Positions 7,302 through 13,697 of a DNA stretch of 13,697 bases are shown here, piece by piece. Position numbers and translations under genes: made by a program. Below the pieces are notes generated by a model. That model had not been told where the DNA came from and did not search any database. It saw nothing but the letters and a program-made list of their open reading frames with translations. Every line of letters starts with the position of its first letter. Within the stretch, counting starts at the first letter, position 1. The DNA is from Thioploca sp. (lineage in GTDB: Bacteria > Pseudomonadota > Gammaproteobacteria > Beggiatoales > Beggiatoaceae). The stretch spans positions 1 through 13,697 of the forward strand of contig DRQV01000074.1 in the NCBI GenBank assembly GCA_011371325.1, in the 5' to 3' direction.

Positions 7302-9143
7302 TTAAACTTTTGGTTTTTCATCTGGAAATCGTGGCTGCCATTGCCAATTTGGAGCTAGTTCTTTGGCTTGGTTTAATAATGCTTGAATATCTCTATTATT
7401 TTTTAACTCTTTTACTTCCCATAAACGATCCAATAATTGAATAGCTAAATCATTTTTATCAGTATTTAAAACTGAAGCTGCTTCAGATAAGGTATTTTTA
7501 ATAAATTCGAGAGTGTCGTCTTCTAACCATTCGTAATCATTTATCAAAGAATATATCGAAGTTGCGTTTAACTTTTTTTCCATCCAATCAAAATCTAATA
7601 GTAATAATTTTAATTCATTTAAGCGATTAGCATGATGCAAATGCATACATAAATATTGAAAAAAATAACCATCATTAGGACCACTTAACCAACCATGTTG
7701 ACCACATAAACGTCGATAAGCTGCTAATAAATGGGCATGTAATTTTTCTACTTCCGAATTATCCAATAGTAAATAATCATGTTGGAAAGAATGCAAGCTT
7801 AGTGATTCATTATTAATTTGCAATAAGTCTTTTTCTACTAAATCTCTAATAAAACTATTGGCTTCTTCATCTGTTAACTGATACAAATATCGCCATAATA
7901 TTAAAACTACAGACTGTGGAATATTAGAATAATCGGCAAAAACTCCTAATGCTAGATAATAATCTGCTGGTTCTCCTAAATCTTCAATATTAAGATGCAA
8001 TGCCTGCATCAAAGAAAGCGGATATTTATCTGAAAATTCTAATTCAACATCGTGTAATCTTTCAACTAGTTCGCTCCACTCTTCAATTGGGATATTTCTA
8101 GCTACATTGGCAACTAGTTTTAGAGTTAGTGGTAAATAATCACAAGCATGCATTAAATCCTCTAAGTAAGCAGGAATTGTCGTATTTTTATCTTGTTTGG
8201 CATGTTTAATAAAAAAGTCAATAGCTTGCTGTTCTGTAAATGGAGTTAAATTATGATTAGTTATGTTATTAATAAAATATTGAACTATTCCTAACATATT
8301 ATTATCACTGGTATTAACCATTAATTGGCTATGTTCCACAGCAATATTAAATGCCAAAATATCTTGAGAATCCCATACATCATCTAAAATTATTAAACAA
8401 GCTTTAGTTTCACATAATTTATTTAGATATTGAGTGGCTTCTTCTATAGAAAAAATATCTGGTATTGACTCAGTAAATTGTTGAATTAGGGTTATCTGTT
8501 GAGATAATATATCTGCTTCCATACCCAAATTAACCCAGAAAATTCCATCTGGAAAAGTTAGCCTAATATCTTCATCGTGGGCCAATACTGTTGCTACAGT
8601 TGACTTACCAGCACCACTAGGAGCATAGATAATAACTGGAGATTTTTGTCCGTTTATGGGTTTATCTAATAAACTATCTTTAATCTTATTGAATACTGAA
8701 CTTTTTATAATATCTGTTGGTAATTCAGCTACATTATGTAAAACTGCTGGTTTAGTTTGTTTTTTTACTTCACCCAATAAGCTTTTTCTGATTTGTACTT
8801 CTTTTTCCAAATTAGTAATAATATTTTGTAGCATTAATTTGCGTTTTACCACAACATTAGTCGTTTGATATTCTCTCATATTTTCCAGCATTTTATTTAG
8901 TAATTCATAATGTTGTCTTACTGAGGTTATATCTTCAGTTGGTGCTTTAATTAAACCACCTTGTTTTTTTTGCTGGGCGACTGTTCTTTCTAAGCTTTCT
9001 GCTAATTGAACTATTGTAGCTATTTTATCAAATAATTCATTAAATTTTACTAAAGATAGAATAACAGCAGTTTTTTTCTCATTATGATCAATAACGTATT
9101 GTGGTTGTAATATCTGTCTATCTAAAATTTTTTTTAAATCCAT
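7302..9143 (-). CDS. STAND NTPase, NB-ARC/APAF-1 type, with antitoxin-like N-terminus and no WD40 propeller
   Basis: A 613-residue soluble protein of the NB-ARC class of signal-transduction ATPases, which switch between ADP-bound closed and ATP-bound oligomeric forms. Residues 11-50 resemble a Phd/YefM-type antitoxin (PQYVIDHNEKKTAVILS, then a FNEL helix). Residues about 55-135 are charged and helical. The P-loop APSGAGKST is at 174-182, Walker B LIILDDVWD at 250-258 and the GLPL-like motif YLPLTLK at 336-342. A winged-helix region follows, with the MHD-equivalent at LHSFQHDYL (450-458). Residues about 490-600 match the APAF-1 helical domain (YLCMHLHHANRLNEL, LLDFDWMEKKL, LINDYEWL). Homologues often continue into WD40 repeats; this one stops at residue 613, just past that domain. 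Sensor I reads VNTSD rather than the usual TTR. Defence or cell-death signalling is a common role of such proteins, but no effector enzyme is visible. No Shine-Dalgarno sequence precedes the ATG. Confidence 0.9.
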   Translation of the reverse strand: MDLKKILDRQILQPQYVIDHNEKKTAVILSLVKFNELFDKIATIVQLAESLERTVAQQKKQGGLIKAPTEDITSVRQHYELLNKMLENMREYQTTNVVVKRKLMLQNIITNLEKEVQIRKSLLGEVKKQTKPAVLHNVAELPTDIIKSSVFNKIKDSLLDKPINGQKSPVIIYAPSGAGKSTVATVLAHDEDIRLTFPDGIFWVNLGMEADILSQQITLIQQFTESIPDIFSIEEATQYLNKLCETKACLIILDDVWDSQDILAFNIAVEHSQLMVNTSDNNMLGIVQYFINNITNHNLTPFTEQQAIDFFIKHAKQDKNTTIPAYLEDLMHACDYLPLTLKLVANVARNIPIEEWSELVERLHDVELEFSDKYPLSLMQALHLNIEDLGEPADYYLALGVFADYSNIPQSVVLILWRYLYQLTDEEANSFIRDLVEKDLLQINNESLSLHSFQHDYLLLDNSEVEKLHAHLLAAYRRLCGQHGWLSGPNDGYFFQYLCMHLHHANRLNELKLLLLDFDWMEKKLNATSIYSLINDYEWLEDDTLEFIKNTLSEAASVLNTDKNDLAIQLLDRLWEVKELKNNRDIQALLNQAKELAPNWQWQPRFPDEKPKV

Positions 9144-9154
9144 GGCTATTTATG

Positions 9155-9192
9155 ATGGTTGGTTATGCTGGATTTAGTCCTACCCAGCCTAC
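9155..9192. repeat. Possible REP-like intergenic palindrome
   Basis: On the minus strand this reads GTAGGCTGGGTAGGACTAAA followed by TCCAGCATAACCAACCAT. It contains a GCTGG/CCAGC stem (9167-9171 with 9184-9188) around a 12-base loop, and is noticeably GC-richer than its neighbours. The GTAGG-TGGGT...AACCAACC pattern resembles dispersed intergenic repeats that I associate with cyanobacterial and Beggiatoa-like genomes. It sits between lysA and the STAND gene, within the STAND gene's short upstream region. A single copy in the window cannot prove it is repeated. Confidence 0.35.
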
Positions 9193-9254
9193 ATTTAATT
9201 CTCAATTGATGTTAAGAAAGATTATTAATTTCTGCGTAATTGTTAAATATTTTA

Positions 9255-10496
9255 TCAAAATTCTGTTAATCTATCAAAGTTTAAAGTAGTAAAATAGTCT
9301 TCTATGGTTTCTGCTCTACGAATTTCTATAATATCACCATTATCTCGTAATAATAACTCAGCCGAACGCAATTTGCCATTATAATTAAAACCCATGGTAT
9401 GACCATGTGCTCCAGCATCATGAATTATAATAATATCTTCAATATCTAATTGTGGTAACTTACGATCAATAGCAAACTTATCATTATTCTCACAAAGTGA
9501 ACCAGTTACATCGTACAAGGTATCATGAACTAAATCTTCTTTACCTAATACTGTCATATGATGATAGGCATTATATATCCCAGGTCGCATTAAATTTGCC
9601 ATACAAGCATCAAGTCCAGCAAAATTTTTATAGGTTTGCTTAATATGTCGCACTTTAGTCACAAGATAGCCAAATGGCCCAGTGATCATACGGCCACATT
9701 CCATATATAATTTAATTGGAGCTAAATTGTATAATTCATACTTAGCTTTAATTCCTTCACTAATTATACTTAAATCAACTGGCTTTTCTTCAGGTTTATA
9801 GGGAATTCCTATCCCACCGCCAATATTAACAAATTCAAATTGAATTCTAACCATTGCTGAAATTTCCTTCACCAACTTAAATAACATTTCAGCAGTTTCA
9901 ATAAAATAATTTGGATCAAGTTCATTAGAAGCTATCATTGCATGAATGCCAAATCTTTTAATTCCATATTGTTTTGCAAGCTTATAACCAGTAAATAATT
10001 GTTCACAAGTAAAACCAAATTTAGCCTCTTCAGGATAGCCAATAATTGTTGAACCAGTGCGTAAATTGCCAGGATTATAGCGAAAACAAATTAATTCAGG
10101 TAGACTTGCCTGCTGTTTTAAAAAATCTATATGGCTAATATCATCAAGATTAATAATAGCTCCCAATTCAATTGCTTTTATAAATTCTTCAACTGGAGTA
10201 TTATTAGAACTGAACATAATTTCTTCAGCAACGATGCCACATTTTTCGGCAAGTAATAATTCTGGCAAAGAACTGCAATCCATTCCAAAATTTTGATTTT
10301 TTAATAATTTAATTAGATATGGATTGGGATTGGCTTTTACTGCAAAATATTCTTTAAAGCCATTATTCCAGGCAAAAGCTGTATTTAATTGTTGAGCATT
10401 ATTTTGGATTCCTATTTCATCATATAAATAAAAAGGGGTTGGATAACGTTCGATTATTTGTTCTAGTTCGTCTTTATTAAGAGGAAATTCTAACAT
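9255..10496 (-). CDS. lysA: Diaminopimelate decarboxylase
   Basis: This PLP enzyme (alanine-racemase fold, type III) converts meso-diaminopimelate to L-lysine, the last step of the lysine pathway, in the cytoplasm. It has 413 residues, normal for the family. The PLP lysine is Lys54 in YFAVKANPNP. His185 lies in FGIHAMIASNEL, the glycine-rich phosphate-binding loop is NIGGGIGIPY (224-233), Glu266 is in YMECGRM, and the substrate-site Cys335-Glu336 is in SLCENNDKFA. The C-terminal motif is GAHGHTMGFNYNGKLRSAE (362-380). The HAMIASNEL and GAHGHTMGFNYN forms point to the subgroup common in Clostridia and Bacteroidetes rather than the classical enterobacterial LysA with its GxHxHIGSQ motif. That is unusual next to the gammaproteobacterial-looking trxB and may reflect transfer. 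It ends with TGA, showing that TGA is a stop here. No Shine-Dalgarno sequence precedes the ATG. Confidence 0.9.
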   Translation of the reverse strand: MLEFPLNKDELEQIIERYPTPFYLYDEIGIQNNAQQLNTAFAWNNGFKEYFAVKANPNPYLIKLLKNQNFGMDCSSLPELLLAEKCGIVAEEIMFSSNNTPVEEFIKAIELGAIINLDDISHIDFLKQQASLPELICFRYNPGNLRTGSTIIGYPEEAKFGFTCEQLFTGYKLAKQYGIKRFGIHAMIASNELDPNYFIETAEMLFKLVKEISAMVRIQFEFVNIGGGIGIPYKPEEKPVDLSIISEGIKAKYELYNLAPIKLYMECGRMITGPFGYLVTKVRHIKQTYKNFAGLDACMANLMRPGIYNAYHHMTVLGKEDLVHDTLYDVTGSLCENNDKFAIDRKLPQLDIEDIIIIHDAGAHGHTMGFNYNGKLRSAELLLRDNGDIIEIRRAETIEDYFTTLNFDRLTEF

Positions 10497-10502
10497 AATG
10501 TA

Positions 10503-10531
10503 TTTTTATTGGAGTGCAAAAATTCTCTCAA
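10503..10531 (-). promoter_or_regulatory. Possible lysA promoter giving a nearly leaderless transcript
   Basis: On the minus strand, TTGAGA (10531-10526, five of six matches to the -35 consensus) is followed by 17 bp and TAAAAA (10508-10503, four of six for the -10). The start of transcription would fall at or next to the lysA ATG (10496), leaving no room for a Shine-Dalgarno sequence; none is present. The -10 is weak. Confidence 0.3.
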
Positions 10532-10574
10532 CTTCTATTAGATAGCATTTTGGCTAACTGATATGAATTCTTAT

Positions 10575-11738
10575 CTATAAATTAAATATTAAATCACCGG
10601 TAGCCATACCGATTAAACTAATAGGTATCATAATTAATATTAAAAAACTCAATTGAGCTATTAAATATGGTTTACCAGTTTCCAAACTGAATTCTATAGC
10701 ATTACCTACCACATCAGATATAAAATTTACCATAAAACCAGTTATAAATCCCATTACTCCACCAGCGATAAAGCCTTCTACAAATCCAGCAATACTAACT
10801 CCTATTCCAACAGCAACTCCAACTGTTATACCAACAGCAACTCCACCAGCCACAATTATGGCAATATCATTGGCAATAATTACCGCCATAAAATTGGTAA
10901 TAATTATTACTAGACAAATAGTTGTGCCAATAATAATTCCAGTTACTATATCAACTGCAATATTAACAGCCACGACTCCACCTATAATACCTGCTAAGAT
11001 ACCGGCTACTAATACAATTAATGCTACTAATATATCCTTACTAGTATTTAACCAACCAGTCAATAACCATCCACAAAATATCAATATACTAAATAACCAA
11101 AAGGTATTTGGCAACCAATCTTTTTCAACATAAGGTAATATATCTAACGATAATGCTAATGTCAGTATTAACATCGGCCACCAAATTAAACTACTTATTA
11201 GCCAATTTCCAACTTGAACATCATCTTTTTTACCAAATATATTTCTATATTCCTGTAAATTTTTAGGAACAACTAACATCCACCATAATAGCCGAAAATA
11301 GTCTATAGGATTTAAGGCAGAAAGCTGTTTAAATTTATCTGTATTGTCTATATTATCTGTATTGTCTATATTATTATTGATTAATGGTGGAGTTTTTAAC
11401 TCAATAGTTTCTACCGATTCTTCACTAGTTACTAATTCTAAAGCAATCGCCCAAGTTTGTACTGCCCATTCAGCGGCAACTTGATCTAACCATAAATTAT
11501 CAAACAAACGTTGAGATAAATAGTCAGATATGATATCTAATGGTAATGCTTGCGGTGGATTAGCCAATTCCTTAGGAATACCTTCTTTAACTGCATTAAC
11601 CAACACAAAAACTTCACGTTTATGTTCGCTTCCACAAGCATTGCGTAAAAAAAATTCACAACGTTCAGCATCTTCACCTAAACCAGAACCATGTTGTTTT
11701 ACTAACTCACATAATTTTTCACGAGGAAAATCTTGCAT
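10575..11738 (-). CDS. Membrane protein of unknown function with helical N-terminal domain and Gly/Val-rich transmembrane region
   Basis: A 387-residue protein in three parts. Residues 5-103 form a helical soluble domain (KLCELVKQHGSGL, AERCEFFLRNACG, REVFVLVNAVKEGIP, and WAVQTWAIALEL). From memory this pattern recurs in cyanobacterial and Chloroflexi proteins, often beside kinase or STAND-type domains; I know no function for it. Residues 104-140 are an acidic, Asn-rich linker containing a short tandem repeat. A juxtamembrane stretch (PIDYFRLLWWMLVVPKN) precedes hydrophobic segments at about 179-202, 211-229, 234-256, 264-290, a Gly/Val/Ile-rich stretch at about 295-345 (VAGGVAVGITVGVAVGIGVS) and 359-378. 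There is no signal peptide, so the N-terminal domain should be cytoplasmic. No catalytic motif is seen. It lies 58 bp after ftsY and 78 bp before lysA on the same strand. No Shine-Dalgarno sequence precedes the ATG. Confidence 0.7.
   Translation of the reverse strand: MQDFPREKLCELVKQHGSGLGEDAERCEFFLRNACGSEHKREVFVLVNAVKEGIPKELANPPQALPLDIISDYLSQRLFDNLWLDQVAAEWAVQTWAIALELVTSEESVETIELKTPPLINNNIDNTDNIDNTDKFKQLSALNPIDYFRLLWWMLVVPKNLQEYRNIFGKKDDVQVGNWLISSLIWWPMLILTLALSLDILPYVEKDWLPNTFWLFSILIFCGWLLTGWLNTSKDILVALIVLVAGILAGIIGGVVAVNIAVDIVTGIIIGTTICLVIIITNFMAVIIANDIAIIVAGGVAVGITVGVAVGIGVSIAGFVEGFIAGGVMGFITGFMVNFISDVVGNAIEFSLETGKPYLIAQLSFLILIMIPISLIGMATGDLIFNL
11337..11372. repeat. Two perfect 18 bp tandem copies inside a coding linker
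   Basis: The unit ATCTGTATTGTCTATATT occurs twice in direct succession (11337-11354 and 11355-11372). It is in frame with the membrane-protein gene, where each 18 bp copy adds six residues and gives the linker NIDNTDNIDNTDK. An 18 bp step keeps the frame, so copy number could vary without breaking the protein. Confidence 0.85.
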
Positions 11739-11796
11739 AATTTTAGTCTAAATTAAGATTATTACTAGAGAATATGGTATATAATATACATCGAAC

Positions 11797-12765
11797 TTAT
11801 TTAGAAATTAAAGCTTTGACAAAATCATTTGCTACAAAAGGGCGTAAATCATCTACTTGTTCACCAATCCCGATAAACCGAATTGGTAATTGAGTCTGTT
11901 TAGCTATGGCAAATACAATCCCACCTTTAGCAGTACCATCAAGCTTAGTTATAGTCATACCAGTAACTCCAATTGATTTATGGAATTGTTGAGCTTGAAT
12001 TAAGGCATTTTGCCCGGTTCCAGCATCAACTACTAACATTACTTCATGTGGAGCATTTTCATCCAATTTATTTATAACTCGGCGGATTTTTTTTAATTCT
12101 TCCATCAGATTATTTTGAGTATGTAAACGACCTGCAGTATCCGCAATTAAAACATCAATATTACGAGCAGTTGCTGCCTGTAAGGCATCAAATATAACTG
12201 AGGCTGAATCAGCTTTATCATGTTGAGCAATTACTGGCACATCGTTACGCTTACCCCAAACTTTTAACTGTTCAACCGCAGCAGCCCGGAAAGTATCACC
12301 AGCAGCCAACATTACTGAACGTCCTTCAGTTTGAAACCGTTTAGCTAATTTACCAATAGTAGTAGTTTTGCCAGCTCCATTAATACCAACCATTAGAATC
12401 ACAAATGGTTTATCATTAACTGGTAATTCCAAGGGAGATTCTACTATTTGTAATATCTTCCGCATATTATCTTGCAAAGCATATAATAATGATTCTGAAT
12501 CAGATAATTTATTTACCTGTTCAGTTAAATTTATCATCATTGCATTAGTAGCTTCTATTCCTACATCAGAAGTTAGCAATAAAGTTTCAATTTCCTCTAG
12601 CAATTCATCATCAATTGCTTTTTTACCTAGTAATAAATTACCCAATCCAGAAGTAAAATTTTCACGAGTTTTATTTAGACCTTGTTTTAAACGAGTAAAT
12701 AACCCTAGTTTTTTTACTGGTTGATCTTCTAATTTTTTTTCTTGAGATTTTTTAAATCCAAACAT
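11797..12765 (-). CDS. ftsY: Signal recognition particle receptor FtsY
   Basis: This SRP GTPase receptor docks ribosome-SRP complexes at the inner membrane for co-translational insertion. It has 322 residues, the NG core only. A four-helix N domain lies at about 22-115 (LLEEIETLLLTSDVG), then the G domain with G1 GINGAGKT (127-134), DTFRAAAVEQL (157-167), G3 DTAGR (209-213), G4 TKLDG (273-277) and the closing GIGEQVDDLRPF (299-310). The long acidic A domain of E. coli FtsY is absent. In its place is a short basic, amphipathic N-terminus (residues 1-45) that could supply the lipid contact. The start is supported by this MFGF-type N-terminus and by a good promoter about 75 bp upstream. No Shine-Dalgarno sequence is seen. 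It is not followed by ftsE and ftsX, which commonly accompany ftsY in gammaproteobacteria. Confidence 0.97.
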   Translation of the reverse strand: MFGFKKSQEKKLEDQPVKKLGLFTRLKQGLNKTRENFTSGLGNLLLGKKAIDDELLEEIETLLLTSDVGIEATNAMMINLTEQVNKLSDSESLLYALQDNMRKILQIVESPLELPVNDKPFVILMVGINGAGKTTTIGKLAKRFQTEGRSVMLAAGDTFRAAAVEQLKVWGKRNDVPVIAQHDKADSASVIFDALQAATARNIDVLIADTAGRLHTQNNLMEELKKIRRVINKLDENAPHEVMLVVDAGTGQNALIQAQQFHKSIGVTGMTITKLDGTAKGGIVFAIAKQTQLPIRFIGIGEQVDDLRPFVANDFVKALISK

Positions 12766-12841
12766 ATTTGATCTGTAATAAAATTGACAAAGATAAGGAA
12801 ATTATATTAATTCCCACTTGAAAGCAAGATAACGTTTAGAT

Positions 12842-12869
12842 ATTATAAAGACATTCGTGATTTTATCAA
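12842..12869 (-). promoter_or_regulatory. Predicted sigma70 promoter of ftsY
   Basis: On the minus strand a -35 box TTGATA (12869-12864, five of six) is followed by 16 bp and a perfect -10 TATAAT (12847-12842). The start would be near 12835, giving a leader of about 70 nt before the ftsY ATG. It lies in the 151 bp gap after guaB, so ftsY can be transcribed independently. No strong guaB terminator is visible in that gap. Confidence 0.65.
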
Positions 12870-12916
12870 AATATTTCTCAAAGATTTATCAACTTAATAA
12901 TTCACCCATTTAAATA

Positions 12917-13697
12917 TTAATCCATCCTATAATTTGGAGCTTCTTTAGTAATAGATACGTCATGAACATGGCTTTCACGCATTCCGGCTGGACTAATTTT
13001 AATAAATGTAGTTTCAGTACGCATTTCTGCTAAAGTATTGCAGCCGGTATAGCCCATACTAGAACTGACTCCTCCTAATAATTGATGAATAATATCAATT
13101 AAATGACCTCTATGTGGTACTCGTCCTTCAATACCTTCAGGAACTAATTTATTATCACTACTGACTCCTTCTTGAAAATAACGATCTTTTGAACCTTGAG
13201 TCATAGCAGCCAATGAACCCATACCCCGATAAGTTTTATAGGCTCGACCTTGATATAACTCTACTTCACCAGGAGATTCTTCAGCTCCAGCAAATAAACC
13301 ACCTATCATAATGGAATAAGCTCCAGCAGCAATAGCTTTAGCAATATCTCCCGAATAACGAATTCCGCCATCTGCAATTAATGGGATACCAGTTCCTTTG
13401 AGTGCTTCTGCGGTATCATTAATAGCAGTAATTTGTGGTACTCCAACTCCAGCTACAATGCGAGTGGTACAAATAGAGCCTGGCCCAATTCCTACTTTAA
13501 CGGCATCTGCTCCAGCATCTGCTAAAGCTTTAGCACCAGCTCCAGTAGCAATATTGCCTCCAATAACTTGTACTTCAGGGTGTTGTTGCTTAACCCATTT
13601 AACACAATCTAACACACTTTGAGCATGGCCGTGGGCAGTATCCACAATGATAACATCAACTCCAGCCTCAGCTAAAGCAACTACTCTAGCCTTACTA
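12917..13697 (-). CDS. guaB: IMP dehydrogenase, C-terminal part (5' end outside window)
   Basis: This enzyme oxidises IMP to XMP with NAD+, the first committed step of guanine nucleotide synthesis. About 259 C-terminal residues are present, roughly half of a normal protein of about 490; the frame is open to the window edge (ARVVALAEAGVDVIIVDTAHGH). The catalytic cysteine is in GPGSICTTRIVAGVGVPQ (codon 13469-13471). IMP-phosphate binding is seen in LIADGGIRYSGDIAKA and MIGGLFAGAEESPGE. The segment QGRAYKTYRGMGSLAAM, the flap Arg-Tyr dyad in DRYFQ and KLVPEGIEGRVPHRG follow. The C-terminus ends in ITKEAPNYRMD, as in proteobacterial GuaB. The CBS pair would lie upstream, out of view. guaA, its usual partner, is not downstream; the next gene on the strand is ftsY. 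Confidence 0.97.
   Translation of the reverse strand, partial: SKARVVALAEAGVDVIIVDTAHGHAQSVLDCVKWVKQQHPEVQVIGGNIATGAGAKALADAGADAVKVGIGPGSICTTRIVAGVGVPQITAINDTAEALKGTGIPLIADGGIRYSGDIAKAIAAGAYSIMIGGLFAGAEESPGEVELYQGRAYKTYRGMGSLAAMTQGSKDRYFQEGVSSDNKLVPEGIEGRVPHRGHLIDIIHQLLGGVSSSMGYTGCNTLAEMRTETTFIKISPAGMRESHVHDVSITKEAPNYRMD

Noticed and set aside
7178..7444. 88-codon + strand ORF at the 3' end of the STAND gene
   Set aside because: Half of it is antisense to the STAND coding region and the rest is AT-driven hydrophobic translation; the alternative frame with the broken remnant reads better.
9101..9289. Short + strand ORF (62 codons) across the start of the STAND gene
   Set aside because: It overlaps the well-supported antitoxin-like start of the STAND gene and the repeat-like palindrome, and its translation resembles the spurious peptides produced by such repeats.
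10858..11133. + strand ORF opposite the membrane-protein gene
   Set aside because: It is an antisense shadow of the Gly/Val/Ile-rich coding region, with low-complexity Ile/Thr/Pro content and no start signals.
12368..12724. 118-codon + strand ORF opposite ftsY
   Set aside because: It is antisense to the conserved FtsY NG domain with no recognisable domain.
1..13697. CRISPR array, tRNA, rRNA, insertion sequence or phage genes
   Set aside because: No regularly spaced repeats, cloverleaf-like segments, rRNA motifs, transposase or integrase motifs, or terminal inverted repeats were seen when reading both strands.

Overview
The window is strongly AT-rich and reads as a chromosomal segment of a bacterium using the standard bacterial code (TAA, TAG and TGA all end genes). 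TrxB is very close to the enterobacterial protein along its whole length, and FtsY and GuaB also look proteobacterial, so a low-GC gammaproteobacterium is the best guess. The signalling and STAND-type genes in between are of kinds common in filamentous and multicellular bacteria (cyanobacteria, Chloroflexi, Beggiatoa/Thiotrichaceae). A Thiotrichales-like host would fit both observations, but this is inference.

Layout. At the left, on the + strand, lie the 3' part of a hybrid sensor histidine kinase with three receiver domains (2-2278) and trxB (2475-3431). A GC-richer hairpin (3443-3482) separates trxB from a long run of minus-strand genes. Reading leftward from the right edge, these are guaB (IMP dehydrogenase, 5' part outside the window), ftsY (SRP receptor), a membrane protein of unknown function with a helical N-terminal domain, lysA (diaminopimelate decarboxylase), a STAND NTPase of the NB-ARC/APAF-1 type, and a 1121-residue receptor-channel fusion. 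Gaps of 58-151 bp separate most of these genes, with 445 bp between the STAND gene and the fusion. Two plausible sigma70-type promoters sharing a TTGATA -35 and a 16 bp spacer sit before ftsY and before the fusion gene. The genes are therefore probably several transcription units rather than one operon.

The housekeeping genes (trxB, lysA, ftsY, guaB) look intact and ordinary. The accessory genes are the interesting part. The 1121-residue protein joins a type I periplasmic binding protein, a beta-rich domain resembling the extracellular domain of pentameric ligand-gated channels, an MscS-type pore and a cytoplasmic cyclic-nucleotide-binding domain. It looks like a channel that could be gated by a ligand on one side of the membrane and a cyclic nucleotide on the other. 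The STAND protein begins with a segment resembling a Phd/YefM-type antitoxin, ends where homologues would begin a WD40 propeller, and has unusual residues at two nucleotide-sensing positions. The 445 bp gap between these two genes holds a possible decayed reading frame and the promoter of the fusion gene. Almost no gene start in the window has a recognisable Shine-Dalgarno sequence.
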